NCBI RefSeq assembly: GCF_001484765.1
Contig: NZ_LLXO01000018.1
Location: forward strand, 51,033-115,032
Source of the DNA: Entomohabitans teleogrylli
GTDB lineage: Bacteria; Pseudomonadota; Gammaproteobacteria; Enterobacterales; Enterobacteriaceae
Length of the DNA: 64,000 nt
Direction: 5' to 3'
The stretch's first letter is position 1. Each line of letters begins with the position of its first letter. Positions 1 to 10,928 of the stretch are shown piece by piece. The notes below the pieces were generated by a model. It was not told the origin of the DNA. It ran no database searches and was given only the letters and a program-made list of their open reading frames with translations. Position numbers and translations under genes: made by a program.

Positions 1-811
1 GCTGTTTGGCGTTCAGTTCGAACAACCATTTAACGATGCTCTGTTTCATGTCATCGTCTTGCGTGGTGTCTTCCGGACCATTGTCTTTTTCGTCGGCCAG
101 AATATCCAGCAGCGCTTTTTCAGAGTCACCACCCAGCGGGGTGTCTACTGCAGTAATGCGCTCATTGAGACGCAGCATACGACTGACGTCATCAACCGGC
201 TTATCGAGCTGTTCAGCAATCTCTTCCGCGCTGGGTTCGTGATCGAGCTTATGGGACAGCTCGCGCGCCGTACGCAGATAGACATTCAGCTCCTTCACAA
301 TGTGAATCGGCAGACGGATCGTCCGGGTCTGATTCATGATGGCGCGCTCAATGGTCTGGCGAATCCACCATGTGGCGTAAGTTGAAAAACGGAACCCGCG
401 TTCCGGGTCGAATTTCTCAACGGCGCGAATCAGCCCCAGGTTACCCTCTTCAATCAGGTCCAGCAGCGCCAGACCGCGATTGCTGTAACGCCGGGCAATT
501 TTTACCACCAGACGCAGGTTACTTTCAATCATCCGACGTCGGGAAGCGATATCCCCGCGCAGGGCGCGACGAGCGAAGTAAACTTCTTCCTCTGCCGTCA
601 GCAGTGGGGAGTAACCTATCTCCCCCAGATATAGCTGGGTTGCATCCAGGACACGCTGTGTGGCTCCCTGCGACAACAGCTCTTCTTCAGCCTGGTCGTT
701 ATCACTGGGTTCCTCTTCACTGAAGGCTTTCTCGTCGAAAACCTCTACTCCGTTCTCATCATATTCCGCGTCTTCACTTACTTCATGAACTTTCAGCGTA
801 TTCTGACTCAT
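1..811 (-). CDS. rpoS: RNA polymerase sigma factor RpoS (C-terminus cut by window edge)
   Basis: Stationary-phase and general-stress sigma factor that directs core RNA polymerase to stress promoters. The ATG at 809-811 is preceded by a TAGGAG ribosome site. About 270 codons are visible and the frame is open through base 1, so the gene continues outside the window. Seen: the acidic N-terminus ([20 protein letters not shown]), region 1.2 ([10 protein letters not shown]), and region 2 with the conserved blocks [18 protein letters not shown] and [17 protein letters not shown], followed by region 3. It lies 61 bp downstream of nlpD in the same orientation, as in E. coli, where the main rpoS promoter lies inside nlpD and the long leader is the target of small RNAs. 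Only the truncation at the window edge is odd. Confidence 0.97.
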   Translation of the reverse strand, partial: MSQNTLKVHEVSEDAEYDENGVEVFDEKAFSEEEPSDNDQAEEELLSQGATQRVLDATQLYLGEIGYSPLLTAEEEVYFARRALRGDIASRRRMIESNLRLVVKIARRYSNRGLALLDLIEEGNLGLIRAVEKFDPERGFRFSTYATWWIRQTIERAIMNQTRTIRLPIHIVKELNVYLRTARELSHKLDHEPSAEEIAEQLDKPVDDVSRMLRLNERITAVDTPLGGDSEKALLDILADEKDNGPEDTTQDDDMKQSIVKWLFELNAKQ

Positions 812-872
812 AAGGTGGCTCCTACCCGTGATCCCTGGGCAAAGCACCTGAAACTAAGCGTACTTTGCCGGT

Positions 873-2009
873 TTATCGCTGCGGTAAATACTGCAGCGGG
901 TTGACGGATTTCCCCTTGTAACGAATTTCAAAATGCAAGCGTGTTGAACTGGTTCCGGTGCTACCCATGGTAGCGATCTTTTGCCCCGCCTTAACTTCCT
1001 GTTGTTCCCGGACCAGCATCGTGTCGTTATGGGCGTAGGCGCTCAGGTAATCATCATTATGTTTAATGATAATAAGATTACCGTAACCTCGCAGCGCATT
1101 ACCGGCGTAAACGACGCGACCATTTGCGGTGGCGACGATAGACTGCCCTTTACTGCCTGCGATATCGATCCCTTTATTCCCCCCTTCAGAGGAGGAGAAG
1201 TTCTCGATAACCTTGCCCTCCGTCGGCCAGCGCCACGCGGAAACCGCCGCATCGCCACCTGACGAAGAACTGGTGGTGGATACTGTAGAGCTAACTGTCG
1301 GAGCCGTCACTGGCGCTGTGACCGTAGTCCCGGCGCTCTTATTATTAGGCAACATTTTGTTAGCACTTTGTTCACCTGAATCCTCAGAATACGTAATTAC
1401 CGGTTGGGACGCAACCGTCGTGGAGGATTTTTGTGCAGGCGCAGGCGCGGGAGTGACTGGCGTGGTCACCGGTGCGGCGGCCTGTGCCGTGTTCTGGTTC
1501 GCCCCCAGTTGTAACGTCTGACCAACGGTCAAACTATACGGTTCGGGGATACTGTTGCGCTGCGCCAGATCCCGAAAATCGTTGCCGGTGATCCAGGCGA
1601 TATAGAACAGCGTATCGCCGTGCTGCACGGTATACGTGCTGCCGCCGGTGTAGCTGCCCTTAGGAATATTGTCATACTTGCGGTTATAGACAATGCGACC
1701 ATTCTGAACCTGCACCGGATCGTGCTGCAGCGCCGGAGACGGAGCCACCGGCTGCGCCGACGGTACCGGCTGAATTTGCGGAGCCTGCTGAACCTGCGGC
1801 GCGCTCTGCGCGGTACCGCCGGACATGGGCTGCGGCGGGGTGATGAGCATACCGCCGCCGGAACCGCCACTGGTTGCCGATCCGTTGCCGCCGCCGACGC
1901 TACTGATCGGCGCCTGATTATTATTGCCGGAGCAGCCGGCCAGCCACAGACTCACCAGCGACAGTGCCGCAACCCGGCGTAATGTGAATGTTGTGCTTCC
2001 CGCGCTCAT
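873..2009 (-). CDS. nlpD: Murein hydrolase activator NlpD (lipoprotein)
   Basis: Outer-membrane lipoprotein that activates the amidase AmiC for daughter-cell separation. 378 residues. Seen: a signal peptide ending in the lipobox L-A-G-C with Cys26; a long Gly/Ser/Pro/Gln-rich linker (about 30-120); a LysM peptidoglycan-binding domain (about 126-169, starting [17 protein letters not shown]); and a C-terminal LytM/M23 domain (about 268-375). The LytM domain is degenerate: the first zinc ligand is Asn in NKGIDIAG, and the HxH motif reads RLHFEIR. That is the known pattern for activators without their own hydrolase activity. It lies 119 bp downstream of pcm and 61 bp upstream of rpoS, and carries the rpoS promoter. 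Confidence 0.96.
   Translation of the reverse strand: MSAGSTTFTLRRVAALSLVSLWLAGCSGNNNQAPISSVGGGNGSATSGGSGGGMLITPPQPMSGGTAQSAPQVQQAPQIQPVPSAQPVAPSPALQHDPVQVQNGRIVYNRKYDNIPKGSYTGGSTYTVQHGDTLFYIAWITGNDFRDLAQRNSIPEPYSLTVGQTLQLGANQNTAQAAAPVTTPVTPAPAPAQKSSTTVASQPVITYSEDSGEQSANKMLPNNKSAGTTVTAPVTAPTVSSTVSTTSSSSGGDAAVSAWRWPTEGKVIENFSSSEGGNKGIDIAGSKGQSIVATANGRVVYAGNALRGYGNLIIIKHNDDYLSAYAHNDTMLVREQQEVKAGQKIATMGSTGTSSTRLHFEIRYKGKSVNPLQYLPQR
1359..1366 (-). promoter_or_regulatory. Probable main rpoS promoter, extended -10 inside nlpD
   Basis: On the minus strand nlpD contains GTGAACAAAGTGCTAACAAA, closely matching the region of E. coli nlpD that holds the rpoS promoter. TGCTAACA (1366 to 1359) looks like the extended -10. 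This gives a leader of about 540 nt before the rpoS ATG, slightly shorter than the E. coli leader. The assignment rests on remembered similarity to E. coli, not on mapping. Confidence 0.45.
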
Positions 2010-2128
2010 GGTTCCCCCAAAAATAAATAATCACTGTAACCACACACGCAGTAGTTGCCGGCGCCGTCCCAACCGGGCCCAGCTACCATACGCTGAAATC
2101 CGCATAAAAATACCAGAAATATCCTGGC

Positions 2129-2755
2129 TTACGACAGCTCGCCCTTCACCAGCGGCACAAAGCGCACGGCCTCTACTGTGTCAATAATAAATTCCTCGCC
2201 GCGTCGGCGAACGCGCTTGAGAAATTGCTGCTCTTCGCCAACCGGGAGTACCAGAATGCCGCCTTCATCCAACTGCGACAGCAGCGCCGTCGGAATTTCC
2301 GGCGCGGCCGCCGTCACAATAATAGCGTCAAACGGCGCTCGCGCCTGCCAACCCTGCCATCCATCGCCGTGTCTTGTTGAAACATTATGTAAATCCAGTT
2401 GCTTCAGGCGACGGCGGGCATGCCATTGTAAATTTTTAATCCGCTCGACGGAGCAAACGTGATCCACCAGATGGGCCAGAATCGCCGTCTGGTATCCGGA
2501 ACCGGTACCGATCTCCAGTACCCGCGAATCCGGCGTCAGCGCCAGTAGCTCCGTCATACGGGCAACCATATAGGGCTGAGAAATCGTCTGGCCGGAGCCT
2601 ATCGGCAGCGCCACATTATCCCAGGCCGTGTGTTCAAACGCCTCATCGACAAACTTTTCCCGCGGTACCCGGGCAATAGCGTCGATCACCCGTTCGTCGC
2701 TAATCCCCTGAGCGCGCAGTTGAGTAATAAGGGTGTGTACACGCTTACTTACCAT
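2129..2755 (-). CDS. pcm: Protein-L-isoaspartate O-methyltransferase
   Basis: Cytoplasmic repair enzyme that methylates L-isoaspartyl residues in damaged proteins using S-adenosylmethionine. 208 residues, the same as E. coli Pcm. Seen: the SAM-binding motif [14 protein letters not shown] near residue 80, and the family segment [20 protein letters not shown] just before it. The ATG overlaps the surE stop by 7 bp, so the two are translationally linked. The surE-pcm pairing is conserved in many proteobacteria and fits a shared stress-survival role. Confidence 0.97.
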   Translation of the reverse strand: MVSKRVHTLITQLRAQGISDERVIDAIARVPREKFVDEAFEHTAWDNVALPIGSGQTISQPYMVARMTELLALTPDSRVLEIGTGSGYQTAILAHLVDHVCSVERIKNLQWHARRRLKQLDLHNVSTRHGDGWQGWQARAPFDAIIVTAAAPEIPTALLSQLDEGGILVLPVGEEQQFLKRVRRRGEEFIIDTVEAVRFVPLVKGELS

Positions 2756-3510
2756 TGGTTATCCACCCCGGCTTTGGTTAACCATTGACTGACCACATCA
2801 TGGGCGCCGTGAGCGGTTAAATCCACCTGTAGCGGCGTCACGGAAACATACCCGGCATCCACTGCCGCAAAGTCGGTATCCGGCCCGGCGTCGTATTTAT
2901 CGCCCGGGGGGCCTATCCACCAGACTGTATTGCCGCGCGGATCCTGCTGCGCGATCGCCTTATCTGAGGGATGACGGCTACCGCAGCGGGTAACGCGTAC
3001 ACCTTTGATCTCCGACAGCGGCAGGTCGGGAACATTAATATTGAGGATTCTCCCGGTGCGCAGCGGCTCGCGGCCGAGGGCGCGTAAAATATCGCAGGTG
3101 ACCTGCGCTGCGGTTTCATAATGCTCAATACCGTTAAGCGATACGGCCAGCGCCGGGTAGCCAAGATGCCGCCCCTCCATCGCCGCCGCCACGGTGCCAG
3201 AGTAAATAACATCGTCCCCCAGATTCGGCCCGGCGTTAATACCGGAAACCACAATATCGGGTTTCGGGCGCATCAGGGCGTTGACCCCCAGATAGACACA
3301 GTCGGTGGGCGTGCCCATCTGCACCGCAATATCGCCATTGGGAAAAGTAAAGGTGCGTAGCGAAGATTCCAGGGTCAGCGAATTAGAAGCGCCGCTGCGA
3401 TTGCGATCCGGCGCCACCACCTGCACCTCGGCAAATTCGCGCAGCGCCTCGGCCAGAGTCTGAATCCCCGGAGCATGAACGCCATCGTCATTACTCAGCA
3501 ATATCCGCAT
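2749..3510 (-). CDS. surE: 5'/3'-nucleotidase SurE
   Basis: Metal-dependent nucleotidase that removes phosphate from nucleoside 5'- and 3'-monophosphates and short polyphosphate. 253 residues, the usual length. The N-terminus [15 protein letters not shown] carries the metal-binding Asp-Asp pair; the SGAS stretch and the [11 protein letters not shown] segment around residues 88-98 supply the other metal and phosphate ligands. It overlaps truD by 20 bp upstream and pcm by 7 bp downstream, within one minus-strand operon. Confidence 0.97.
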   Translation of the reverse strand: MRILLSNDDGVHAPGIQTLAEALREFAEVQVVAPDRNRSGASNSLTLESSLRTFTFPNGDIAVQMGTPTDCVYLGVNALMRPKPDIVVSGINAGPNLGDDVIYSGTVAAAMEGRHLGYPALAVSLNGIEHYETAAQVTCDILRALGREPLRTGRILNINVPDLPLSEIKGVRVTRCGSRHPSDKAIAQQDPRGNTVWWIGPPGDKYDAGPDTDFAAVDAGYVSVTPLQVDLTAHGAHDVVSQWLTKAGVDNQW

Positions 3511-4540
3511 AGTCGCCCTGCGTGTCGATCAATTCCCTCACCACGCTGGTTGCAAAGCTGCCGGCCGGCAGCCAGAAACGCATTTCCAGCGTGACGTCAT
3601 CCCACCAATCCCACGTCAGATCGCGCGGGAACAGCAGCATTGCCCGGCGCGCCGCTTCGACGCGCTCGCGGGCCAATAGCTGCACTAATGTTTCTTCTGC
3701 AGACAGACATTGCTGCTCAAACGCCAGCGCCTGGCGCTGTGCGCCCGGCTCGCCGCTCCCCGGCAGCGCAGCGGTAATCAACAGTTCCCGCTTATCGACG
3801 CGCTGTTGTAAAACCGCCAGTTCTTCCGGTGTCGCCACAAACCAGCTACCCCGGCCCGCTAATTGTAGCGCATCGCCGTCAACAACCTGATTAAAGTCTG
3901 TTTTTTTCAGTCTTTCACTGACGATATGATTAAACAACGCACTGCGTGCCGCCGACAAGGCAAAACTGCGTTTATTCCTGTCGCGGATCGGTTGGCCGTC
4001 CTGCGCCCAGCGGCGGGCGATGCTGAGATTATTGCCGCCATGGCCAAAACGCTGGCTGCCAAAGTAGTTGGGCACCCCGCCTGCGCGAATTGCGTTCAGG
4101 CGCGTTTCCACTTCATCGCGGCGGGTAATCTCGCGCAGCACCAGGGTAAAAGCGTTGCCTTGTAGCGCCCCCAGGCGCAATTTGCGACGATGACGCGCGT
4201 ATTCCAGAACCTTGCATCCTTCAGGACTGAACGGGCTGAGGTCCGGCATCTCTTTACCTGGCAGCCTGACGCAAAACCACTGCTCTGTCACCGCATGGCG
4301 ATCTTTCTGACCGGCAAAGCTCACTTCCCGGGCGTGAACGCGTAAAAACTTCGCCAGCGCATCGGCGACAAAGCGCGTGTTACATCCCTCTTTCAGGATA
4401 CGTACCAGCAGATGCTCGCCTTCGCCGTCCGGAGAGAACCCGAGATCCTCCACCACAGTAAAATCTTCCGGGCTGGCCTTCAGCAACCCGCTGCCCTGTG
4501 GTTTTCCGTAACGCCAGGTGAGATTGGCTAAATCGATCAT
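3491..4540 (-). CDS. truD: tRNA pseudouridine(13) synthase TruD
   Basis: Makes pseudouridine at position 13 of tRNA-Glu. 349 residues, the E. coli length. The catalytic aspartate is Asp80 in the motif [13 protein letters not shown], and the TRUD insertion domain occupies the middle of the chain ([15 protein letters not shown] at about 158-172). The start overlaps the ispF stop by 4 bp and the 3' end overlaps surE by 20 bp, so it is embedded in the ispD-ispF-truD-surE-pcm run. Confidence 0.97.
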   Translation of the reverse strand: MIDLANLTWRYGKPQGSGLLKASPEDFTVVEDLGFSPDGEGEHLLVRILKEGCNTRFVADALAKFLRVHAREVSFAGQKDRHAVTEQWFCVRLPGKEMPDLSPFSPEGCKVLEYARHRRKLRLGALQGNAFTLVLREITRRDEVETRLNAIRAGGVPNYFGSQRFGHGGNNLSIARRWAQDGQPIRDRNKRSFALSAARSALFNHIVSERLKKTDFNQVVDGDALQLAGRGSWFVATPEELAVLQQRVDKRELLITAALPGSGEPGAQRQALAFEQQCLSAEETLVQLLARERVEAARRAMLLFPRDLTWDWWDDVTLEMRFWLPAGSFATSVVRELIDTQGDYADIAE

Positions 4541-5019
4541 TTGGCGGCCTTATGCAACAGCGCGACGGCTTCACAGGCAATCCCTTCACCGCGGCCGGTA
4601 AACCCCAGTTTTTCGGTGGTGGTGGCTTTGACGTTGACATCATCCATATGGCAGCCTAAATCTTCGGCGATAAAGACGCGCATTTGCGGGATATGAGGAG
4701 CCATTTTCGGCGCCTGCGCGATGATGGTGACATCGACATTGCCGAGGCTAAAGCCTTTTTCCTGGACCCGCCGCCACGCTTCGCGCAGCAGGGCGCGACT
4801 GTCGGCGCCTTTGAACGCCGGATCGGTGTCCGGAAACAGCTTACCGATATCCCCCAGCGCCGCCGCGCCCAATAGCGCGTCAGTCAGCGCATGCAGGGCC
4901 ACATCGCCGTCCGAGTGGGCCAGCAGCCCTTTCTCCCAGGGAATGCGTACACCGCCGACGATAATCGGGCCTTCGCCGCCAAAAGCATGGACGTCAAAAC
5001 CGTGTCCGATACGTATCAT
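4537..5019 (-). CDS. ispF: 2-C-methyl-D-erythritol 2,4-cyclodiphosphate synthase
   Basis: Step 5 of the MEP (non-mevalonate) isoprenoid pathway: cyclises CDP-ME-2-phosphate with loss of CMP. 160 residues. The N-terminus [14 protein letters not shown] has the zinc ligands Asp8 and His10, and [21 protein letters not shown] carries the third zinc His and the active-site loop. It overlaps ispD by 4 bp upstream and truD by 4 bp downstream, consistent with translational coupling of consecutive pathway steps. Confidence 0.97.
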   Translation of the reverse strand: MIRIGHGFDVHAFGGEGPIIVGGVRIPWEKGLLAHSDGDVALHALTDALLGAAALGDIGKLFPDTDPAFKGADSRALLREAWRRVQEKGFSLGNVDVTIIAQAPKMAPHIPQMRVFIAEDLGCHMDDVNVKATTTEKLGFTGRGEGIACEAVALLHKAAK

Positions 5020-5729
5020 GCCTGCTCCTTCGGGTTCAGTCTGGAAAGGTAAAACGCCGCCAGGGCCAAATCTTCCGGGCGGGTGACTTTAATATTATCC
5101 GCTCTGGCGCTGACCAGTTGCGGATGAAAACCACAAAACTCCAGCGCCGAGGCTTCATCGGTGATAGTCGCCCCTTCGTCCAGCGCGCGCTGCAGACAAT
5201 CATGCAACAACGCCAGCGGAAACAGCTGTGGAGTTAGCGCGTGCCACAGATCCTCCCGCTCCACCGTATGAGCGATGGCGGTTTTGCCGGGTTCGCCGCG
5301 CTTCATGGTATCGCGCACCGGCGCGGCCAGGATACCGCCGGTCTTGCTGGAGCCGGTGAGCGCCAGCAGGCGATTAAGATCGTCCTGATGCAGGCAGGGG
5401 CGAGCCGCGTCATGCACCAGTACCCAGTCGGCCTGGCCGCAGGCGCGCTGCAGACCCGCCAGCACCGAATCAGCGCGTTGGGCGCCGCCGGTAACAACAT
5501 CAACAAGGGGATTGGCCGCCAGCGGCAGCGTGGGAAACCAGCGATCGTCGGCGCTGATGGCGATAATGACTTTTTGCACCCGCGGATGCGCCAGAATCGC
5601 GTCTACCGCATGTTCGAGAATCGTTTTACCGCCAATAGTGAGGTACTGCTTGGGACATTCCGATTGCATCCGGCTGCCGATACCGGCGGCGGGCATCACG
5701 GCGATAATATCCGCACAAGAAGGAGCCAT
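5016..5729 (-). CDS. ispD: 2-C-methyl-D-erythritol 4-phosphate cytidylyltransferase
   Basis: Step 3 of the MEP pathway: CTP plus MEP gives CDP-ME. 237 residues. Seen: the nucleotidyltransferase signature [18 protein letters not shown] near the N-terminus with its Gly-rich loop, Arg and Lys; [10 protein letters not shown] at about 102-111; and the C-terminal [13 protein letters not shown]. It starts 19 bp after the ftsB stop and overlaps ispF by 4 bp. Confidence 0.97.
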   Translation of the reverse strand: MAPSCADIIAVMPAAGIGSRMQSECPKQYLTIGGKTILEHAVDAILAHPRVQKVIIAISADDRWFPTLPLAANPLVDVVTGGAQRADSVLAGLQRACGQADWVLVHDAARPCLHQDDLNRLLALTGSSKTGGILAAPVRDTMKRGEPGKTAIAHTVEREDLWHALTPQLFPLALLHDCLQRALDEGATITDEASALEFCGFHPQLVSARADNIKVTRPEDLALAAFYLSRLNPKEQA

Positions 5730-5748
5730 ATGATTAGCCTGAAGTTAC

Positions 5749-6063
5749 TTACCGGGCGCCAGGCGCGGAGCCATTCGCCGGACGACGCGATGCGTCCGGC
5801 ACCAGACGATAAAAAGTTTCACCCGGCTTCGTCATACTCAGTTCATTACGGGCGCGTTCTTCAATCGCTTCCTGGCCGCCGTTCAAATCGTCAATTTCCG
5901 CGAACAGCTGATCGTTGCGCGATTTAAGTTTCGCGTTAGTCCCCTGCTGCGCCGTCACATCATCGCGAACGCGCGAGTAGTCGTGGATGCCGTTCTTGCC
6001 AAACCACAGCGAATACTGTAGCCAGACCAGCAAAGCCAGTAATAGCAGCGCTAACTTTCCCAT
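5749..6063 (-). CDS. ftsB: Cell division protein FtsB
   Basis: Bitopic inner-membrane divisome protein that joins FtsL and FtsQ. 104 residues from the ATG at 6061-6063, which has AGGGGG just upstream; a longer upstream frame exists but would add a 46-residue non-family extension. Seen: one N-terminal membrane segment ([18 protein letters not shown]), then a heptad-rich coiled coil (about 28-65), then the family motif [20 protein letters not shown]. The last 15 codons are encoded partly by an 8-bp-stem palindrome (see findings) and differ from the E. coli tail. Confidence 0.95.
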   Translation of the reverse strand: MGKLALLLLALLVWLQYSLWFGKNGIHDYSRVRDDVTAQQGTNAKLKSRNDQLFAEIDDLNGGQEAIEERARNELSMTKPGETFYRLVPDASRRPANGSAPGAR

Positions 6064-6240
6064 TCTGCCCCCTGAAACACGGCACAACCCACTTTTTACC
6101 TCTTCCCGGTAGCCGGGAACACCCTGTTGTTTTTGAAATTGCGGCAGAATGTACCACAGAACGCAATAACTTGCGCCCCCGGCGTGCGCAGGAAGCGACA
6201 TCTCTACATAGTCTGTTACTTTCTGAAGTATGGATCCACA

Positions 6241-6564
6241 CTAACTCATAAGCCACATGAATATAACGCCAAACATAAAGATGCTCGTCAGCAGCGTGGC
6301 GGCAATGGTATAGAGCACACGGCGCCGGAGCAAAGAGTGCATAGCAATCCCCACCACCACAGCAACCGGCATCAGCGCCAGGAAGAAAGGCCAGGTATAC
6401 AGAAAAAAGAACAGGGTGTTAGGACCATAAATGACAAAGGGAATGCTCAACGCCAGCAGCCATGACGCAAAGCCAATCAACCCGCCGGGCAGCGACCAGG
6501 CGGTTTCATCGGGGGGCGGCGAGGGATCCGCCTGTGAAAGGAGTAGATTCGAGCTATTGCGCAT
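6241..6564 (-). CDS. ygbE: DUF3561 inner-membrane protein YgbE
   Basis: Small membrane protein of unknown function. I chose the ATG at 6562-6564 (MRNSSNLLL), which gives 107 residues, the E. coli YgbE length, and has GGGA upstream. An in-frame ATG 18 bp earlier (6582) would give 113 residues. Seen: a charged N-terminus, then three hydrophobic segments (about 29-48, 52-74 and 82-106), with the well conserved YTWPFFLALMPVAVVVGIA in the middle one. It lies between cysC and ftsB on the same strand. No function can be assigned from sequence. Confidence 0.85.
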   Translation of the reverse strand: MRNSSNLLLSQADPSPPPDETAWSLPGGLIGFASWLLALSIPFVIYGPNTLFFFLYTWPFFLALMPVAVVVGIAMHSLLRRRVLYTIAATLLTSIFMFGVIFMWLMS

Positions 6565-6587
6565 ACGGGTCCCGTGACTCATTTCAC

Positions 6588-6610
6588 CGGGCGCACATAA
6601 CGCCGCCCGG
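6588..6610. terminator. GC hairpin between cysC and ygbE
   Basis: CCGGGCG and CGCCCGG arms about 9 nt apart lie just after the cysC stop on the minus strand. No U-tract follows, so this is at best a weak terminator or an RNA-stabilising stem at the end of cysDNC. Confidence 0.35.
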
Positions 6611-6617
6611 CACTGTC

Positions 6618-7223
6618 TCAGGATTTGATGATATCGTCGCTACGCAGCAGGTCTAACAATCGGGCAACTAAATTTGTTACCAATTGTTCACCGTCGAGGT
6701 GAATTTCCGGCTGCAGCGGCGCCTCATAGACAGCATCAATACCGGTAAAATTGCGCAACTCGCCGGCCCGGGCTTTACGGTACAGCCCTTTTGGATCGCG
6801 GGATTCACAGATAGCCAGCGGGGTATCGACAAAGATTTCGTAAAACCGCCCGTCGCCGACCCGCTCACGAACCATCTCACGTTCCGCGCGGTGCGGGGAG
6901 ATAAAAGCCGTCAGCACGACCAGCCCGGCATCGACCATCAGGCTGGCGACCTCCCCCACTCGCCGGATGTTTTCCCGGCGATCGTCATCGCTGAAACCGA
7001 GATCGCTGCACAGACCGTGACGCACATTATCGCCATCCAGCAGATAGGTACTAACCCCTAACTGGTGCAGCGCCTGCTCCAGCGCGCCAGCCACCGTGGA
7101 TTTCCCCGAGCCGGAAAGCCCGGTGAACCACAACACCACGCCGCGATGACCGTGTAACTGCTCGCGCTGCTCGCGGGTTACCGGATGCGGATGCCAGACA
7201 ACATTTTCGTCATGCTCAGCCAT
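6618..7223 (-). CDS. cysC: Adenylyl-sulfate kinase
   Basis: Phosphorylates adenosine 5'-phosphosulfate (APS) to PAPS, the second step of assimilatory sulfate activation. 201 residues. The P-loop is GLSGSGKST (about 35-43); [10 protein letters not shown] and the SPHRAERE region are the APS-binding and lid segments of the family. The start codon shares one base with the cysN stop (TGATG), so translation is tightly coupled. It is the last gene of cysD-cysN-cysC. Confidence 0.97.
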   Translation of the reverse strand: MAEHDENVVWHPHPVTREQREQLHGHRGVVLWFTGLSGSGKSTVAGALEQALHQLGVSTYLLDGDNVRHGLCSDLGFSDDDRRENIRRVGEVASLMVDAGLVVLTAFISPHRAEREMVRERVGDGRFYEIFVDTPLAICESRDPKGLYRKARAGELRNFTGIDAVYEAPLQPEIHLDGEQLVTNLVARLLDLLRSDDIIKS

Positions 7224-8653
7224 CAGCGGCTCCCGGACAGATCGCGTGCACCCCAGTGCGGGAAGTGGCGACGAATCAGGGCATTCAGCTCCAGCTCAAA
7301 TTCACTGTAATCGGCCTGCGGACGCGGCTCATCAACCAGTAGCGGCTGGTAAACCATGCCCGCGCCCACAGTGACATTACTGAGGCGGTCGATAAAGATA
7401 ATTCCGCCAGTCACCGGGTTGTCCTGGTACTTATCGAGAATCAGCGGTTCGTCAAACGTCAGCTCAACCCGGCCAATGCCATTCAGCGGCAGGCTGGCCG
7501 CCTCACGGCGTTCCAGGGTGTTGATATCCACCTGATGGCGAATACTGTCCACCCGGGCGCGGGTTTTTTTACCGGCGATTTTGATGTCATAGCTCTGGCC
7601 GGGCTCCAGCGGCTGTTCTGCCATCCATACCACGTCGAGGCTGGCGCGCTGTACCGCCGGCAGCGTTACGGCGGCATCCACCAGCAGGTCGCCGCGGCTG
7701 ATATCAATTTCACTATTCAGTACCAGAGTTACAGCTTCGCCGGCCCTGGCGTCCTGCAGATCGCCATCGAAGGTCACGATACGCGCTACGCTGGATTCCA
7801 CCCCGGAAGGCAGCACTTTCACGCGCTGGCCGACGCTTACCTGGCCGGAAGCGACGGTCCCGGCATAGCCGCGGAAATCAAGGTTCGGGCGGTTGACATA
7901 CTGCACCGGGAAACGCAGCGGCTGTGTATCGACAATGCGTTTAATCTCAACGGCTTCAAGGATCTCCAGTAGCGCCGGACCGCTATACCACGGCATACTG
8001 GCGCTCTGGGTGGCAACGTTGTCCCCTTCCAGCGCCGACAGCGGCACAAAGCGAATGTCCAGATCTTCCGGCAACTGGCGGGCAAAAGTCAGGTAATCCT
8101 GTTTAATCTGCTCGAAGGTCTGCTGGCTGAACGCCACCAGATCCATTTTATTCACCGCCACCACCAGGTGTTTAATGCCCAGCAGGGTGGAGATAAAACT
8201 GTGGCGGCGGGTCTGGTCCAGCACGCCTTTACGGGCGTCGATCAGCAGGATCGCCAGCTCACAGGTCGAAGCGCCGGTGGCCATATTGCGGGTGTACTGC
8301 TCATGCCCTGGGGTATCAGCAATAATAAATTTGCGTTTTTCGGTCGAGAAATAGCGATAGGCGACATCAATGGTGATGCCCTGTTCGCGTTCGGCCTGCA
8401 GCCCGTCCACCAGCAGCGCCAGGTCCAGTTTCTCTCCCTGGGTGCCATGGCGTTTGCTGTCATTGTGCAGCGAGGTCAGTTGATCTTCATAAATCTGCCG
8501 GGTGTCGTGCAGCAGGCGGCCAATCAGGGTACTTTTACCGTCGTCGACACTGCCGCAGGTCAGAAAACGCAGCAGACTTTTATATTGTTGCGCCTGCAGA
8601 TAGGCTTCTACGCCGCCCTGCTCGGCGATTTGTTGGGCAATAGTGGTGTTCAT
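7223..8653 (-). CDS. cysN: Sulfate adenylyltransferase subunit 1 (GTPase)
   Basis: Regulatory GTPase of ATP sulfurylase; GTP hydrolysis drives formation of APS by CysD. 476 residues. EF-Tu-like G domain: G1 [11 protein letters not shown]3 DTPGHEQY, G4 NKMD, followed by two beta-barrel domains (for example [17 protein letters not shown] at about 250). It lies 11 bp after cysD and overlaps cysC by one base. Confidence 0.97.
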   Translation of the reverse strand: MNTTIAQQIAEQGGVEAYLQAQQYKSLLRFLTCGSVDDGKSTLIGRLLHDTRQIYEDQLTSLHNDSKRHGTQGEKLDLALLVDGLQAEREQGITIDVAYRYFSTEKRKFIIADTPGHEQYTRNMATGASTCELAILLIDARKGVLDQTRRHSFISTLLGIKHLVVAVNKMDLVAFSQQTFEQIKQDYLTFARQLPEDLDIRFVPLSALEGDNVATQSASMPWYSGPALLEILEAVEIKRIVDTQPLRFPVQYVNRPNLDFRGYAGTVASGQVSVGQRVKVLPSGVESSVARIVTFDGDLQDARAGEAVTLVLNSEIDISRGDLLVDAAVTLPAVQRASLDVVWMAEQPLEPGQSYDIKIAGKKTRARVDSIRHQVDINTLERREAASLPLNGIGRVELTFDEPLILDKYQDNPVTGGIIFIDRLSNVTVGAGMVYQPLLVDEPRPQADYSEFELELNALIRRHFPHWGARDLSGSR

Positions 8654-8664
8654 CTGGCGGCTCC

Positions 8665-9573
8665 TCAGAAATAACCCTGACGTTTCTTCAGTTCCATTGA
8701 GCCGGCCTGATCCCGGTCAATCACGCGTCCCTGGCGCTCGCTGGTGGTGGAGACCAGCATCTCTTCAATAATTTCCGGCAGCGTTCTGGCTTCCGATTCC
8801 ACGGCGCCGGTCAGCGGCCAGCAGCCAAGAGTGCGGAAACGCACCATGCGCTGTTTGATCATTTCGCCGGGCTGCAAATCGATACGGTCATCGTCGATCA
8901 TCATCAACATGCCGTCCCGCTCCAGCACCGGACGTTCCGCCGCCAGGTAGAGCGGGACAATATCGATATTTTCCAGATAGATGTACTGCCAGATATCCAG
9001 TTCGGTCCAGTTCGACAGCGGGAAAACGCGAATGCTTTCCCCTTTATTGACCTGGCCATTGTAGTTGTGCCACAGCTCCGGGCGCTGGTTCTTCGGATCC
9101 CAGCGGTGGAAGCGGTCGCGGAACGAATAAATACGTTCTTTAGCCCGGGACTTCTCTTCATCGCGGCGCGCGCCGCCAAAAGCGGCGTCAAAACCGTACT
9201 TATTCAGCGCCTGCTTCAGCCCTTCGGTCTTCATGATGTCGGTATGTTTGGCGCTGCCATGCACAAAGGGGTTAATCCCCATCGCCACCCCTTCCGGGTT
9301 TTTATGCACCAGCAGTTCACAGCCGTAGGCCTTTGCAGTACGGTCGCGAAACGCGTACATCTCGCGGAATTTCCAGCCAGTGTCGACATGCAGCAGCGGG
9401 AAAGGCAGCGTACCCGGGAAAAACGCTTTACGCGCCAGGTGCAGCATTACCGAAGAATCTTTACCGATGGAATAGAGCATCACCGGGTTAGAAAACTCTG
9501 CGGCCACTTCACGAATGATGTGGATACTTTCCGCCTCCAGTTGCCGCAGATGCGTGAGTCGTTTCTGGTCCAT
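8665..9573 (-). CDS. cysD: Sulfate adenylyltransferase subunit 2
   Basis: Catalytic subunit of ATP sulfurylase (PAPS-reductase-like PP-loop family): ATP plus sulfate gives APS. 302 residues. The PP-loop motif [18 protein letters not shown] is near residue 35, with [18 protein letters not shown] and the C-terminal family block around residues 255-300. First gene of the operon; its ATG is preceded by AAGGACAG. Expected to need CysB and to respond to sulfur starvation. Confidence 0.97.
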   Translation of the reverse strand: MDQKRLTHLRQLEAESIHIIREVAAEFSNPVMLYSIGKDSSVMLHLARKAFFPGTLPFPLLHVDTGWKFREMYAFRDRTAKAYGCELLVHKNPEGVAMGINPFVHGSAKHTDIMKTEGLKQALNKYGFDAAFGGARRDEEKSRAKERIYSFRDRFHRWDPKNQRPELWHNYNGQVNKGESIRVFPLSNWTELDIWQYIYLENIDIVPLYLAAERPVLERDGMLMMIDDDRIDLQPGEMIKQRMVRFRTLGCWPLTGAVESEARTLPEIIEEMLVSTTSERQGRVIDRDQAGSMELKKRQGYF

Positions 9574-9848
9574 AGCCTGTCCTTAATGCCGGCGATACGG
9601 GTAAAAACCGGCAAATTGTTAAAGCGAATGGACGGACTATAAGACGCGGGAGGATTTGTTATGAAATGACGAATTGGAATGAGTTGTTCCACAAAAGCAT
9701 AACGCCCCGGAAAAGCAAATCTCAAATTGTGCTTAAGGGACTCTTTTTTGGCACTTTAAGTGCAATGGTAATTGTGCTACGCGGCGCACAGTTTCATACT
9801 ATCGCCGCCTGAGAATTTTCCATTTAGTTGTTCATTTAAGGAATTATC
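9574..9848. promoter_or_regulatory. Divergent promoter region of cysDNC and iap
   Basis: 275 bp separating cysD (minus) from iap (plus). On the minus strand TTATAG at 9642-9637 is a credible -10 for cysD, with AT-rich sequence upstream of the kind bound by CysB. On the plus side there is a small palindrome GCACTTTAAGTGC near 9750, and AAGGAATTATC precedes the iap ATG. CysB binding is inferred from the operon, not demonstrated by a strict consensus. Confidence 0.5.
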
Positions 9849-10889
9849 ATGTTTCGCGCATTGCGCCATGCTGCGGTCTGTCTGGTATTCGGCGCAACAA
9901 CCGCCTTTGCGGCCCAGGCTGAAAAGACGCCCCTCGGTCATACAGCCAGCGATCTGACCCGCCATATCGCCACCTTTTTCCCGGGAAGAATGGCTGGCAG
10001 CCCGGCTGAAATGCTACTGTCAGACTTTGTTCGCCAACAATTTATCACCTGGGGTTATCAGAGCGATATTCGCACCTTTAACGGGCGCTATGCCTACACC
10101 GCCCGCAGCGGCAATAAAAACTGGCACAACTTTACCGGCAGTACGGTAATCGCCGCACACGAAGGCCAGCAGCCGCAGCAAATTATTATCATGGCGCACC
10201 TTGATACCTACGCTTCGATGAGCGACAGCGATACCGACAATAACCTCGGCGGGCTGACCCTGCAGGGCGTGGACGATAATGCCGCTGGCGTGGCGGTGAT
10301 GCTGGAACTGGCGAAAAGGCTGAAAGATATGCCGACCCGCTACGGGATCCGCTTTATCGCCACCAGCGCGGAAGAAGAAGGCCGACTGGGCGCGGAAAAT
10401 GTCCTCAAACGCATGAGCGACAAAGAGCGCAAAAACACCCTGCTGGTCATCAATCTGGATAATCTGATCGTCGGCGACCGGCTCTATTTCAACAGCGGTA
10501 AGTCCACCCCGGCCGCGGTTCGTAAACTCACCCGTGATAAAGCGCTGGCGATCGCCCGTAAGAAGGGTATCGAGGCGTTTACCAATCCGGGTCTGAACCC
10601 GACATATCCAAAAGGTACCGGCTGTTGTAATGACGGCGAAGTATTCGATAAAGCAGGGATTCCGGTGCTTTATGTCGAAGCGACCAACTGGTCGCTGGGA
10701 AAAAAAGACGGCTACCAGCAGCGAAGCAAAAGCAAAGCCTTTCCGGAAGGCACCAGCTGGCATAACGCCCAACTGGACAATCAACAGTATCTCGACAAGT
10801 GGTTACCTGGCAGGATAGAAAAACGCAGCAAAGAGGTGATGCATATTATGCTGCCGTTGGTGCAAGAGCTGGCCAACGCCGGCAAATAG
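9849..10889 (+). CDS. iap: Aminopeptidase Iap (alkaline phosphatase isozyme conversion), M28 family
   Basis: Periplasmic zinc aminopeptidase that removes the N-terminal Arg of alkaline phosphatase in E. coli. 346 residues. Seen: a Sec signal peptide (MFRALRHAAVCLVFGATTAF, cleavage near AFA-AQA); M28 metal ligands in MAHLDTYAS and GVDDNAAGVA; the catalytic/metal pair in SAEEEGRLGAE; a later Asp in NLDN; and the C-terminal VLYVEATNWSLG. In E. coli K-12 the CRISPR array lies downstream; here the convergent yfa operon is found instead. Confidence 0.95.
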   Translation: MFRALRHAAVCLVFGATTAFAAQAEKTPLGHTASDLTRHIATFFPGRMAGSPAEMLLSDFVRQQFITWGYQSDIRTFNGRYAYTARSGNKNWHNFTGSTVIAAHEGQQPQQIIIMAHLDTYASMSDSDTDNNLGGLTLQGVDDNAAGVAVMLELAKRLKDMPTRYGIRFIATSAEEEGRLGAENVLKRMSDKERKNTLLVINLDNLIVGDRLYFNSGKSTPAAVRKLTRDKALAIARKKGIEAFTNPGLNPTYPKGTGCCNDGEVFDKAGIPVLYVEATNWSLGKKDGYQQRSKSKAFPEGTSWHNAQLDNQQYLDKWLPGRIEKRSKEVMHIMLPLVQELANAGK

Positions 10890-10928
10890 GCCGTCCAATC
10901 ATTTATCAGCTCATACCCGGGCCCGCGA

